The translations under genes and the position numbers were made by a program. DNA of 64,000 bases from Dictyobacter formicarum (GTDB lineage Bacteria > Chloroflexota > Ktedonobacteria > Ktedonobacterales > Ktedonobacteraceae), in assembly GCF_016587435.1 (NCBI RefSeq), contig NZ_BNJJ01000006.1, positions 62,001 to 126,000 of the forward strand. The letters run 5' to 3'. The stretch's first letter is position 1; the number at the start of each line of letters is the position of its first letter. Of this stretch, positions 40,495 through 50,900 are shown one piece after another. The notes beneath the pieces are model-generated. The model did no database searches. It was not told the DNA's origin and was given only the letters and a program-made list of their open reading frames with translations.

Positions 40495-41988
40495 ATGGTC
40501 GAACATGCAACAGAGAAAGAGCAAACCGCATTTTTACAGCAGCAGTCAATGAAGATGCTAATCGGAGGCCAATGGGTTGAGGCGGCCAGTGGAAAGACAT
40601 TCGATACGATCAATCCTTCCACAGGGCAGGTCTTAGCCAGGGTAGCCGAGGGCGAGGCTGAAGATATAGACAGGGCGGTCGCAGCGGCGCGACGGGCTTT
40701 TGAACAGGGAGCCTGGCCTAAACTATCGCCCGCCAAACGTGCCCATCTTCTTTTGAAGCTGGCTGATTTAATTGAGCGCAATGCCGAAGAACTGGCAGAG
40801 CTGGAAACTCTGGATAACGGGAAGCCTATCAAGTATTCGCGGGCAGCCGATGTGCCGCTGACGGTCGAGCACTTCCGCTATTTCGCGGGTTGGGCCACCA
40901 AAATCGAGGGCGAAACGATCCCTGTCTCGGTTCCCAATATGCTTACCTATACCTTGCGCGAGCCGCTGGGCGTAGTGGGGCAAATCATTCCCTGGAATTT
41001 CCCTCTGCAAATGGCAGCCTGGAAACTGGCTCCAGCCCTGGCCTGCGGCAATACCTTGGTCTTGAAACCGGCCGAACAAACACCACTGACAGCCCTGCGC
41101 CTCGGCGAGCTGATCTGTGAGGCTGGCTTCCCGGAGGGCGTGGTCAATATCGTGCCCGGCTTTGGTGAGACGGCAGGTGCAGCCCTGGCGGCTCATCCGG
41201 ACGTGGACAAGATCGCTTTTACCGGCTCGACCGAAGTCGGCAAAAAGATTGTCCAGGCCAGCGCGGGCAACCTGAAAAAAGTAACGTTGGAATTAGGTGG
41301 CAAATCACCTAATATTATTTTCCCCGACGCTGATCTTAAATACGCAGTGCGTGGGGCGCTGAACGCCATTTTCTTCAATCAAGGCGAGGTCTGTACGGCT
41401 GGTAGCCGACTGTTTGTGCATAAATCGGTCTATGATGAGGTGCTCGGCAACCTGACCAGCATGAGCAGTAAAATGAAGCTGGGCCCTGGCATCGATCCCG
41501 GCACCGATATGGGACCTGTCGTCTCGCAGCAACAACTGGAGCGCGTCACGAACTATATCGCTACGGGCAAACAAGAAGGGGCACGCGTCACTACCGGTGG
41601 CAACCGGGTAGGCAACGACCTGGCGGCAGGTTACTTTGTGCAGCCAACCGTCTTCGACCAGGTGTCAGACCAGATGACCATTGCGCGCGAAGAGATCTTT
41701 GGTCCGGTCGTGGTAGCCATGCCTTTTGAAGAGGTGGAAGAAATAGCTGCCCGCGCCAATCAGTCGGCCTATGGCCTGGCCGCCGGCGTATGGACCAACG
41801 ATATCAAAAAGGCGCATAAGATGGTCGCCGCTCTCAAAGCAGGCGTCGTCTGGGTCAATACCTATAATCAGTTTGATGCCGCGGCTCCCTTTGGGGGCTA
41901 TAAACAGAGTGGCTATGGTCGCGAAATGGGTCATGCAGTGCTGGATGCCTACACACAGGTAAAAACAGCCTGGATCAATTTACGCTAA
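40495..41988 (+). CDS. NAD(P)-dependent aldehyde dehydrogenase, probably for phenylacetaldehyde
   Basis: 497 residues from the ATG at 40495 (TTAGGAGGAG upstream). The catalytic Cys is in FFNQGEVCTAGSRLFV, the general-base Glu in VTLELGGKSPNIIF, and the cofactor loop in FTGSTEVGKKI. The fold and length (497) fit the class-1/2 ALDH group that includes phenylacetaldehyde dehydrogenase. Control by the same operator as paaA suggests it supplies phenylacetate from phenylacetaldehyde; another aromatic or aliphatic aldehyde is possible. Confidence 0.9.
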   Translation: MVEHATEKEQTAFLQQQSMKMLIGGQWVEAASGKTFDTINPSTGQVLARVAEGEAEDIDRAVAAARRAFEQGAWPKLSPAKRAHLLLKLADLIERNAEELAELETLDNGKPIKYSRAADVPLTVEHFRYFAGWATKIEGETIPVSVPNMLTYTLREPLGVVGQIIPWNFPLQMAAWKLAPALACGNTLVLKPAEQTPLTALRLGELICEAGFPEGVVNIVPGFGETAGAALAAHPDVDKIAFTGSTEVGKKIVQASAGNLKKVTLELGGKSPNIIFPDADLKYAVRGALNAIFFNQGEVCTAGSRLFVHKSVYDEVLGNLTSMSSKMKLGPGIDPGTDMGPVVSQQQLERVTNYIATGKQEGARVTTGGNRVGNDLAAGYFVQPTVFDQVSDQMTIAREEIFGPVVVAMPFEEVEEIAARANQSAYGLAAGVWTNDIKKAHKMVAALKAGVVWVNTYNQFDAAAPFGGYKQSGYGREMGHAVLDAYTQVKTAWINLR

Positions 41989-42053
41989 CACTATATGGTA
42001 AGGTAAGGGCCACTGCTTCGGCGGTGGCAAGCGCAATAAGGAGAAAGTTGACA

Positions 42054-42350
42054 ATGGCAGTCACGATGATCGCGCTCTATAAGGAACCAGCAGACCGTGA
42101 GAAGTTCGAGAAACATTACTTTGATACCCATATTCCCCTGGTCAAAAAGATACCCGGCCTGCAAAAGGTCGAGGTCAGCCGCTTCACTGGCAAGGATGCT
42201 CCCTACTATCTGATGGCGACCCTATACTTTAATAATAAAGAAGAACGTAAGGCTGGTCTGAGCTCACCCGAAGGCCAGGCAACGAACGCCGATCTCGTTA
42301 ATTTCGCGACACCAGACAGCGTCACAATCGCGTTTACAGAGATCATTTAG
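42054..42350 (+). CDS. EthD-family small protein
   Basis: 98 residues; AAGGAGAAAG precedes the ATG at 42054. The EthD pattern is clear: MIALYKEPADREKFEKHYFDTHIPLVKKIPGLQKVEVSRF. These are ferredoxin-like-fold dimers whose exact role is mostly unknown; several occur in ring-degradation operons. It follows the aldehyde dehydrogenase by 65 bases. The 190-base gap after it holds nothing recognisable. Confidence 0.85.
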   Translation: MAVTMIALYKEPADREKFEKHYFDTHIPLVKKIPGLQKVEVSRFTGKDAPYYLMATLYFNNKEERKAGLSSPEGQATNADLVNFATPDSVTIAFTEII

Positions 42351-42540
42351 CTATCCTGAGTCTCATCTATCATAGTTACATAGCAGTCTATGCAGTCAGA
42401 CAGGCGCGGACATGTTCAGCAGCAACAAGGTAACCCCTCCTCAGGTAAAGCCCAACGCTCAGAGCGAATATGCCTGCACCTGCCGCAACGGAGCGGCGCC
42501 CTGACGACAACTACAATGATTAGTAAGTACGAGAAGAGAC

Positions 42541-43647
42541 ATGACAAGTACACTTCATGAGCATGATATTCGGCCACCGGAGCCAACTAGCGTGCTGGCT
42601 CCAGATGGCTCGCTGCAACCGGGTATGCAAATCGAAGAGCCGGCGGAACTGTTACTCGATATGTATCGCTGGATGAGCTTTGGACGCCTCTTTGATACAC
42701 GGTTGATTAACCTGCAGAGGCAAGGACGACTCTGCACCTATGCACCTGTCGCGGGTCAGGAAGCGGCCCAGGTTGGGAGCGCGCTGGCGCTCAAGCAGGA
42801 TGATTGGTTGTTTGGTTCTTATCGAGACGGCCTGGCCTGTATTGTGCATGGCCTGCCAGCCGAACATATTCCCCTCTTCTTCCGTGGTCATCCTAAGGCC
42901 GGTATGGTTCCCCCTGGCGTCAATGTGTTTGGACAGCAGATTGGTATCGCCGAGCAGATTCCACACGCCGTTGGCGTCGCCTGGGGAATGAAGCTACGCC
43001 GGACCAAAACGGCCACTCTGACATTATTTGGAGACGGTGCCACCTCGGAGGGTGCCTTCCACGAAGGTATGAACTTCGCCGCTGTTTTTAAGGCGCCCGT
43101 TGTATTGATCAGTCAGAATAATGGCTGGGCTATTTCAGTTCCTCGCTCAAGACAAACAGCCAGCGAAACCATCGCTCAGAAAGCTGTCGCCTACGGCATG
43201 CCAGGCAAGCTGGTAGATGGCAATGATGTACTGGTCATGTATCGCGAGACACGAGCGGCACTCGAGAGGGCACGCAACGGGGAAGGTCCAACATTCATAG
43301 AAGCCGTCACTTACCGCTTTGGTCCCCACTCCACCGCGGATGATCCGCAACGCTATCAGCCAGCCGGTGAACTGACCGAATGGAAAGACCAGCGCGATCC
43401 CATTACACGCCTGCGTATCTGCCTCGAACATCAACAGTTGTGGAACGAAAGTAAGCAGAGCGCCCTGGAAGAAGAGCTGCGCGAATATATTGCACGCAGC
43501 GTCACCGCCGCCCTGACCGAACCCATTCCTGCACCAGAAAGCATGTTTGAGCAGGTCTACGCGGAACCAACGCCCATTCTGGAACAACAGCGCCAGGAAA
43601 TGCTGGAGTCGCTCAGGCAATCCCAGAAAGGAGTCACCTTCCCATGA
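42541..43647 (+). CDS. 2-oxoacid dehydrogenase E1 component, alpha subunit
   Basis: 368 residues. The thiamine diphosphate motif is GDGATSEGAFHEGMNFAAVFKAPVVLISQNNGWAI. SRQTASETIAQKAVAYGMPGKLVDGNDVLVMY and the loop FGPHSTADDPQRY fit branched-chain or pyruvate dehydrogenase E1-alpha. Together with the next two genes it forms an oxidative decarboxylase complex lacking a local E3. In this context phenylpyruvate to phenylacetyl-CoA is an attractive reaction, but branched-chain 2-oxoacids or pyruvate are equally allowed by sequence. Its stop overlaps the next start. Confidence 0.92.
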   Translation: MTSTLHEHDIRPPEPTSVLAPDGSLQPGMQIEEPAELLLDMYRWMSFGRLFDTRLINLQRQGRLCTYAPVAGQEAAQVGSALALKQDDWLFGSYRDGLACIVHGLPAEHIPLFFRGHPKAGMVPPGVNVFGQQIGIAEQIPHAVGVAWGMKLRRTKTATLTLFGDGATSEGAFHEGMNFAAVFKAPVVLISQNNGWAISVPRSRQTASETIAQKAVAYGMPGKLVDGNDVLVMYRETRAALERARNGEGPTFIEAVTYRFGPHSTADDPQRYQPAGELTEWKDQRDPITRLRICLEHQQLWNESKQSALEEELREYIARSVTAALTEPIPAPESMFEQVYAEPTPILEQQRQEMLESLRQSQKGVTFP

Positions 43648-44618
43648 CTCAGCGTAACCTGATTGAGGCCATTAATGATGCTCTGAATGTAGCCATGGGT
43701 GAGGATGAGCGGGTCATGGTCATGGGTGAAGATGTCGGGCGCAATGGCGGCGTTTTTCGAGCCACGGATGGCTTGATCGAGCGCTTCGGCGAGGAGCGCG
43801 TGGTAGACACACCACTGGCAGAAGCCGGTATTATCGGTACCGCCATTGGCCTGGCAACCTATGGACTACTGCCAGTGGCCGAGATTCAATTTCTGGGCTT
43901 CTCCATGCAATCCTTTGCTCAGCTCCTGTTACAGGCAGCCCGTATTCGCGCCCGCTCACGCGGACGCTTCAACTGTCCATTAGTCGTGCGCGCCCCCTTT
44001 GGTGGTGGTGTGCGGGCTTTTGAGCTGCACGGCGACGCCCTGGAGGCCCACTTCGTCCATGCTCCGGGCCTGAAAGTCGTGGCTCCGGCCACTCCCTACG
44101 ACGCCAAAGGCATGTTGCTGGCAGCTGTCAATGATCCAGATCCAATCGTTTTTCTAGAACCCCTGCGCGGCTACCGGGCCGGACGCCAGGAAGTTCCCGA
44201 TGGTCACTATACCGTCCCGCTGGGAAAGGCCGCCATCGCACGCGAAGGGACAGATATCACAATTGTAGCCTGGAGCGCCATGGTCGCTACCTCACTGGAG
44301 GCAGCGGAATTGCTAGCAGACGAAGGAATCTCGGCCGAGGTCATCGATCTACGCACCCTTTCGCCATTCGATAGCGAGACGATTATCCGCTCGGTCGAAA
44401 AAACAGGACGGGCCATCGTCGTCCACGAGGCGCCAAAGTCGGCCGGCGTAGGTGCAGAGATCGTCGCTACCATTAACGAGAAGGCGCTCTTCTGGTTGGA
44501 GGCGCCGGTCATGCGCGTCACCGGCTATGATGTAGTCTCGCCAGTTATTTTAGAGGATTATCACGTGCCCAGCGCCACCCGCATTATCCAGGCAGCGAGA
44601 GCCTCGATGACGATATAA
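43644..44618 (+). CDS. 2-oxoacid dehydrogenase E1 component, beta subunit
   Basis: 324 residues with GEDVGRNGGVFRATDGL, DTPLAEAGIIGTAIGLA and the C-terminal transketolase domain ending VMRVTGYDVVSPVILEDYHVPSATRIIQA. The E1-alpha gene overlaps it by four bases (ATGA), typical of the obligate alpha2-beta2 tetramer. GAGGTGGHVGxH-like residues of the pyruvate-specific enzymes are not obvious, which leaves branched-chain or aryl substrates open. Confidence 0.93.
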   Translation: MTQRNLIEAINDALNVAMGEDERVMVMGEDVGRNGGVFRATDGLIERFGEERVVDTPLAEAGIIGTAIGLATYGLLPVAEIQFLGFSMQSFAQLLLQAARIRARSRGRFNCPLVVRAPFGGGVRAFELHGDALEAHFVHAPGLKVVAPATPYDAKGMLLAAVNDPDPIVFLEPLRGYRAGRQEVPDGHYTVPLGKAAIAREGTDITIVAWSAMVATSLEAAELLADEGISAEVIDLRTLSPFDSETIIRSVEKTGRAIVVHEAPKSAGVGAEIVATINEKALFWLEAPVMRVTGYDVVSPVILEDYHVPSATRIIQAARASMTI

Positions 44619-44680
44619 CACCGCCTGTTTGACCAATGCACTCGCGCGCTGGTCAACAACGGGCTCTTGAGGAGACATGT

Positions 44681-46000
44681 ATGACAGTGCAATTTCACCT
44701 TCCAGACCTGGGAGAAGGAATCACTGAAGCAGAAATAGTTCAATGGTTCGTCAAACCTGGGGATCGCGTGGCGCAGGATCAAGCCATTGTAGCCGTGCAG
44801 ACAGACAAGGCGGTCGTTGAGCTACCATCGCCGGTAGCAGGCACGGTAGTCGAACTGGCAGCCAAAGAAGGTGAGGTCGTAGCGGTAAAAACCGTCCTGC
44901 TGACAATAGAGGAGACAGCGGAGAAGCGGCCTGCCATCCAGGCTATATCCGCCGCCCCGGCCAGCGCAGTGACGCACCAGACCATCCTGCCCGCCATCAA
45001 AACCAATCTGAGCAATGGCATCCATAAAGACACGGCTCCAGCGAAATATCCCCAGCGCGTCCTGGCAACGCCAGTGGCGCGGCGGATGGCCAAAGAGTTT
45101 GGCATTGACATCGCCACTATCAGCGGCTCGGGCCATGCGGGTCGGGTGCGCACGGAAGATGTGCAGCAGGTAATCGCACGCATGAAGGCCCCGGCAGAGC
45201 CGAAGATGCAGCCAGCGGCCCCAAAACAGGTGTCCACAGCGCCTGCCAGCCTGCCTGCTACGCCAGCACCACAAACAACCGGCGGTCCTGAACAACAGCC
45301 GGAGGAGCGCATTCCCCTGCGTGGATTACGCCGACGCATCGCCGAGAACATGGTGCGCTCGGTCAGCACGATTCCCCAGGTTTCTTCGCTGATTGAGGTG
45401 GATGCGACGGGCCTGGTCGCGCTACGGCAAAGCCTGCTGCCACTGGCCGAATCAGAGGGCATCAAACTTTCCTATTTACCTCTGATTATCAAGGCCCTGG
45501 TGCATACGTTGCAGCAATATCCGGCGATCAATGCCACCATCGATGATAGCACGCAGGAGATTGTGCTCAAACGCTACTATCATATTGGTATTGCCACCGC
45601 GACCAGCGATGGACTGCTAGTACCTGTGCTGCGCCACGCGGACAAGTTGACGCTGCTGGAGATCGCACGCGAGATAGGACGACTGGCCGAGGCCGGTCGT
45701 GATCAAAAACTGAAACTGGAGGAACTACGCGGCAGCACGTTTACCATCAGCAACTATGGCACCGTAGGGGGCTTCTTCACTACGCCCATCATCAATCCAG
45801 GCGAAGCTGGCATTCTGGGTCTGGGCCGCATTACCAAGCGTCCCTGGGTGGTGGATGAGCGCATCGAGGTACGCCCGGTACTACCACTTTCCTTTACCGC
45901 CGACCATCGCTTGATCGATGGTGAACTGGCCATGCGCTTTCTGAATACCCTGATCGAGTTACTCGAACAGCCACAGCGCCTGCTGCTACATATGCGTTAG
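44681..46000 (+). CDS. 2-oxoacid dehydrogenase E2 component, dihydrolipoyl acyltransferase
   Basis: 439 residues from the ATG at 44681 (GAGGAGACA upstream). One lipoyl domain (1-75) carries the lipoylated Lys43 in VQTDKAVVELP. A Pro/Ala linker leads to the E1/E3-binding domain (about 122-158, ATPVARRMAKEFGIDIATISGSGHAGRVRTEDV), a second linker, and the catalytic domain with TADHRLIDGELAMRF. The single lipoyl domain and architecture are those of branched-chain/pyruvate E2 in Gram-positive-like bacteria. E3 must come from elsewhere. Confidence 0.93.
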   Translation: MTVQFHLPDLGEGITEAEIVQWFVKPGDRVAQDQAIVAVQTDKAVVELPSPVAGTVVELAAKEGEVVAVKTVLLTIEETAEKRPAIQAISAAPASAVTHQTILPAIKTNLSNGIHKDTAPAKYPQRVLATPVARRMAKEFGIDIATISGSGHAGRVRTEDVQQVIARMKAPAEPKMQPAAPKQVSTAPASLPATPAPQTTGGPEQQPEERIPLRGLRRRIAENMVRSVSTIPQVSSLIEVDATGLVALRQSLLPLAESEGIKLSYLPLIIKALVHTLQQYPAINATIDDSTQEIVLKRYYHIGIATATSDGLLVPVLRHADKLTLLEIAREIGRLAEAGRDQKLKLEELRGSTFTISNYGTVGGFFTTPIINPGEAGILGLGRITKRPWVVDERIEVRPVLPLSFTADHRLIDGELAMRFLNTLIELLEQPQRLLLHMR

Positions 46001-46036
46001 CACCAGCCAGCTTAACAAGTAAAGGAAAAGGAAACG

Positions 46037-46501
46037 ATGCAGCCTATTCCGCTCGACCAGCAAGCGGTGTTTGAGATCACCGTGACAGACCAGATGACGG
46101 TACAGTTCGAAGAACTGGGCGCCGTCCATCCCGTCTACGCGACCTATTGGATGACGAAACATATGGAGCTGGTGAGCCGTAAGTTGCTGCTACCATTTTT
46201 AGAGCAGAACGAAGAAGCGATTGGTCACGAGGTAGTCGTGCGCCATATCGCTTCGGCCCTACCAGGCATGCGTGTCCGGCTCACAGCCCATCATCTCAGG
46301 ACCGAAAAAAATCGCATCTATATCCATTGCCAGGTCTACAACGAACTGTCTGACCTGATCGGCGAGGGTCAGACCACGCAGGTAGTATTGGCGCGCGAAA
46401 AGCTTGACAGCAACTTTCACCTCCTGCAAACACGCTGGCAGCAATTTCAGCAGGCGCCATCCGGACCGGCCATCCCAGGACAACACGCAAACAACGCCTG
46501 A
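46037..46501 (+). CDS. Hot-dog-fold acyl-CoA thioesterase, FlK-like
   Basis: 154 residues; AAAGGAAAAGG precedes the ATG. The hot-dog helix is preceded by VYATYWMTKHMELVSRKLLLPFLEQNEEAIGHEVVVRHIASALPGMRVRLTAHH, which resembles thioesterases of the FlK group. It is the last gene behind the E1/E2 genes and could release CoA from stalled pathway esters, as PaaI and PaaY do in other bacteria. Substrate is inferred. Confidence 0.75.
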   Translation: MQPIPLDQQAVFEITVTDQMTVQFEELGAVHPVYATYWMTKHMELVSRKLLLPFLEQNEEAIGHEVVVRHIASALPGMRVRLTAHHLRTEKNRIYIHCQVYNELSDLIGEGQTTQVVLAREKLDSNFHLLQTRWQQFQQAPSGPAIPGQHANNA

Positions 46502-46544
46502 CGTGTCCCATTTAGAAGGCCCAATACGTTTAAGATAAGGAGAT

Positions 46545-46600
46545 TGTGTAGGTTCGGGCCTTGCGCCCGATTTGTGTAGGTTCGGGCCTTGCGCCCGATT
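46545..46600. repeat. Two tandem 28-nt units of the GTAGGTTCGGGCC repeat, copy R6
   Basis: TGTGTAGGTTCGGGCCTTGC is the first part of a unit repeated exactly at 46545 and 46573. Each unit forms a TCGGGC/GCCCGA hairpin with a CTTGC loop. The GTAGGT start and CCTTGC core relate it to R1-R5 with C/G exchanges in the stem. It lies just before the NDH-2 gene. Confidence 0.8.
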
Positions 46601-46636
46601 TTTCGAAAACATTCCCGATCAGAGGTGATTTCCAGG

Positions 46637-47974
46637 ATGAAAAGCCATCATAACACAACAACGCCTGACACGCATCCCCATGTCGTCATTATCGGCGCTG
46701 GCTTTGGTGGCTTGCAGGCAGCTCTCGCCCTGGGCAAGAAACAGCCAGCATTACAGATGACAGTGATCGACCGCACCAACCACCATCTCTTCCAGCCCTT
46801 GCTCTACCAGGTGGCGACGGCGGCCCTCTCGCCCGCAGACATCAGCACACCGATCCGCCATGTCCTGCGCAAGCAAAAAAATACAGTCGTCATCATGTCT
46901 GAAGTAACGGGCATCGACGTAGAGCAGAAGCGCGTCATTATGCACCACGGCAGCATCACTTACGACTATTTAATTGTCGCCACCGGCGCCCACGAAAATT
47001 ACTTCGGCCACATAGAAAGCTGGAAACCATTAGCGCCCGGCTTAAAAAATCTGGAAGATGCGCAGGAGGTTCGCCGCAAGCTACTGGTGGCGTTTGAACA
47101 AGCAGAAATCGAAACCGATCCAGAGCGCATCCAGCAATTACTGACCTTTGCCGTCGTTGGAGGAGGTCCGACCGGCGTCGAACTGGCAGGCGCCATCGCC
47201 GAACTGGCCTTCAAAACTCTCATCCCTGAGTTTCGCCACATTGATCCCACAATGATTCATATCCTTTTGATCGAGGCCTTGCCGCAGATCCTCGGCGCCT
47301 TTCCGGCAGAGCTTTCTAACAAAGCCAAACGTGAACTACAAAAACTGGGAGTAGATCTGCGCCTCAACACGCCTGTGGAGGAGATTACCACGGATGGAGT
47401 GATTGCCAGAGACGAATGGATCCCTGCTAGCACGGTTATCTGGACAGCGGGGGTACAGGCTTCGGAGGCGGGCAAGTGGCTAAACACAGAGACCGACCGG
47501 GCTGGACGTGTAAAGGTATTGCCAGATCTGACGTTGCCCGCACATCCAGAAATATTTGTGCTGGGAGATACAGCCACCCTTATGCAGGATGGGAAACCGC
47601 TACCGGGTGTTGCGCCGGTAGCCATGCAGCAAGGAAGGTATGTGGCCTCCGTTATCGAGCAGAGGCTTGCTAACCAGCAGCCCGGCGCACCATTTCGCTA
47701 TCATGACAAAGGCTACATGGCAACGGTGGGACGTGCCTTTGCGATCGTACGTATAGGCAAAATCCGCTCCGCAGGCTTCCTGGCCTGGTTGCTCTGGCTG
47801 ACGGTCCATATTATCTATCTGATTGGCTATGAAAATCGTCTGATCGTTCTGTTGCAGTGGAGCTGGTCATATCTGAGCTTCCAGCGCCGGGTCAGGATCA
47901 TTACACGCTCAGCCTGGCTAGCGCTGTCTCGCAAAAAGAAGGCTGAGTCGGGCAAACACGGTGGCCCCAGATAG
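46637..47974 (+). CDS. ndh: Type II NADH:quinone oxidoreductase (NDH-2)
   Basis: 445 residues from the ATG at 46637, preceded by AGAGGTGATTTCC, close to the ideal anti-16S match; the ATG at 46589 lies in the repeat. Two dinucleotide-binding folds are visible: VVIIGAGFGGLQAALAL (FAD) and AVVGGGPTGVELAGAIAEL (NADH). VFVLGDTA-like FVLGDTATL binds FAD at the end. A C-terminal hydrophobic region (FLAWLLWLTVHIIYLIGYENR) anchors it to the inner face of the membrane. It moves electrons from NADH to quinone without proton pumping. Confidence 0.94.
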   Translation: MKSHHNTTTPDTHPHVVIIGAGFGGLQAALALGKKQPALQMTVIDRTNHHLFQPLLYQVATAALSPADISTPIRHVLRKQKNTVVIMSEVTGIDVEQKRVIMHHGSITYDYLIVATGAHENYFGHIESWKPLAPGLKNLEDAQEVRRKLLVAFEQAEIETDPERIQQLLTFAVVGGGPTGVELAGAIAELAFKTLIPEFRHIDPTMIHILLIEALPQILGAFPAELSNKAKRELQKLGVDLRLNTPVEEITTDGVIARDEWIPASTVIWTAGVQASEAGKWLNTETDRAGRVKVLPDLTLPAHPEIFVLGDTATLMQDGKPLPGVAPVAMQQGRYVASVIEQRLANQQPGAPFRYHDKGYMATVGRAFAIVRIGKIRSAGFLAWLLWLTVHIIYLIGYENRLIVLLQWSWSYLSFQRRVRIITRSAWLALSRKKKAESGKHGGPR

Positions 47975-47982
47975 CACAGGGG

Positions 47983-50900
47983 CTAGCGTAAACGTTGAGA
48001 CTGGCTGCTGGTTGGTCCTTTGGGCAACTGACGCTGGATGGCCTGGTGGCGTTGCGCCAGGTCGTTCTTTTCCTCCTCAACCAGCTCTAACTCATTGCGC
48101 AAACGATTGCGCTCTTTGGTCAATTGCTCAACCATAGCTTTGAGACTTTCCTTCTCACGCTGTATCTTCTTGAGCTCGTCTTCATGCTCGCCCTGCTTAT
48201 CATTGAACTTCACCAGGTCCTCCTCCAGGTTGCTGATGCGCTTCTGCTGCTCGGCCAATTTCATGGTAGAGGCCAGCAACTCCTTCTTAAAGGTTTCGCG
48301 CTGGTGATCAATATCTTGCTGCAGCTTGAGTAGCTGTGGCTCATAGCGCCAGCCAAGCAGTACGTTGGCAACTTCCCGTAGGGCACCTTCATCCGACTTA
48401 TCCTCACGCAATTCCTGCAACTTACGCGCGTCCCACTGTCCAGTGACCAGTAGACCACCCAGGGCACGCAAGGCGACCGCCAGCTCTTCGGGATATGGCG
48501 ACCCGGGACGACGATTAGCAATACCATAACGATCGATATTATAGACATAATCCTTGACATCTTCGGGCGCAATGGTCATGCTCAACACCGAGGCAATCTC
48601 GGCGCGCAGGGCGGCAGGAGAGTCTGGATCATCGAATACCTCTAGCAGCAAATGCTGTGTCTTTGAACCGAGCAATAAGAACAGGTAGACCAGCTGACGA
48701 GGCTGCAGGGGATTATCAATCAGAGCCTGCACCATATGATCGATAATGGCTTGCTCTCCTAGCAGCAGCAGCAACGCCATCACGCGCAGATTAGTTTCCT
48801 GGATAGTGCTGGTCTGGACAAATTCAATCAGCTCAGGTACCATCACATGCTCTTGATACTGCAGTTTGGCTTCTTCATGGATACGTGCCAGTAGCAGGGA
48901 GACAGCCATCGCGATATCGTCGCGATCATCACTTACCAGCAGGGAGACCAGCTCATCCTTAATCACTTCTGGCGGCATACCACGGAACACAGCCATAGCA
49001 GCTTCACGCCGAACCGGATTGTTGCGATCGCTCTGTGCAGTCCAGATAAAGGAGAGGGCAGGCACACCGATCTCACTGAGAATAAACTGGGCCGAGCGGG
49101 CCACGGCCGGATCGGGATTGACGATCAGTTCTCCCACACGCGAGACGACCGGGCCGCCATTTCTGATCAAGGCAATTTCCGCCCCCTGGCGACGCTCATC
49201 ATTGAAGAGCGCCCGCACCAGCTGATTCAGGACGTTCTCCTGGCGCGCAGGTTTGCGGGCCAGGCGCACAAAGGCCTCAGCCACATCTTCGATCAGGCGC
49301 GCGTCCTCCAGGCCATCTAACAGGGCGGGCATACTCACATCCACCAGCGTCTCGGTGAGCAGCTCTAGCAGCGCCTCACGGGCATATGGTGGCAGGGCTG
49401 GATGGAAAAGCCGAACCACTTCAAGTAAGGCGCGCTGCTGCTCCTGGCCCTGTCGCTGGCGCACAAGGGAGACGATCACGCGCTGCGCAGCCTCACGGGC
49501 AGTGACACGCTGATCGTTTAAGCCAGTCACCAGTGGTCTGAGCACGGCCAGGCCATAGCGCGGCAGCAGATCGGCCACCAGCGGGCCACGCTCATGCTCG
49601 CCAAGCAGGCTGACCAGTGGTGGTACCGCCTCCTGGGTATACTTCAACAACAAAGCGCTGGCCACACTACGCCTGGGCGGCTGATATAGCGCATCCAGCA
49701 GAGCAGGCACAACGGCCTGGCCAGGCATCTGCTCCAAAGTCAGATGCACATATTCACGCACCGACTCATCGCGATGAAGCAGGTGATTTACCAGAATAGG
49801 GGCCGCATCCTTACCCTTATCGCGCAAAACGAGCGCCACCTGCTCAGCTTGAGCAATACTACGCCGCTGCTCTAACACGCTGATCAACTGTTCGCCCGGG
49901 AACGGCTCCATCATTATCAACGCCCGGCGCACACGCTGAGCAACGACCGTTTCATTGGGAGTATCCATGGCTTCCACCAGACCTGGAAACGCCACCATAC
50001 CCAGCTGACTCAAGGCTTGAATGGCCGCCTCATAGACCATAGTGTTGCTCATGGAGAGCAGATTCAGCAAAGGAGTAACCACGCGCACATCTGAAAACTG
50101 ACAGAGGGCCCGGATAATGGCAATGATCACCAGTTGCTCAAGCCGGGGTTGATCGAGCAGATGAATCAAGGCAGGAATAGCCCGTGCATCGCGCAGGTGC
50201 TCTAAGATCTGCACCAGGAAGCGAGTGCGCCCCGAAACAGCTGTCGAGAGGGCCTCAACAACAGGATCGACCACACTCTCGCCAATCGCCTCCAGAATAG
50301 TAGAGGCGCGTTCAGCGATAACATCATCGGCATCGGTCAGGATGCGCTCAATCAGGCCAGGAATACTCTCAGGAGCATAGACCTGCAAAGCGTGGGATAC
50401 CTGCTGCCGCACCGACTGCTGGGGGTCCGCTAGTAAGCGCAGCAGGGAATCAAGCGCACGGAAATCGCGCGCCTCACTTAAGATCTGCACCACGCGTACG
50501 CGCACCACGTCGGACGGATTGTTCAAACGCTCAATCAAGCGCGGGACAGCGGCCGAACCGATTTCCTGTAATGCCTGTATCATGTTCTGGACTGCGTGGG
50601 CATCCTGCGACGACAGGTAGCCGAGCAGCGCATCAATCGCTTTCTCCCAGCGTCGCTCGCGGCTACCACCAGGCAGCGCACCACTTTTACCCTGTTTGAC
50701 AATAAACTCACGCGCCACCTGCTGGGTCTCTGGCTCAGCCTGATAATTTGACGACAACATGGGCACCGCATGCTCAAGAATACTCTGATACTGCATCAGC
50801 GTCACCTGATAGCGCGTCCCATCCTGATCATCCAGGAAACGATCAAGAATAGTCAGTAATGCCTGGTGAACACGGGCCTGGAAAGGTCCAGGATTGCGAT

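Noticed and set aside
46545..46600. Tandem 28-nt repeats considered as a CRISPR array
   Set aside because: The two copies are directly adjacent with no spacer, and no cas gene is present.
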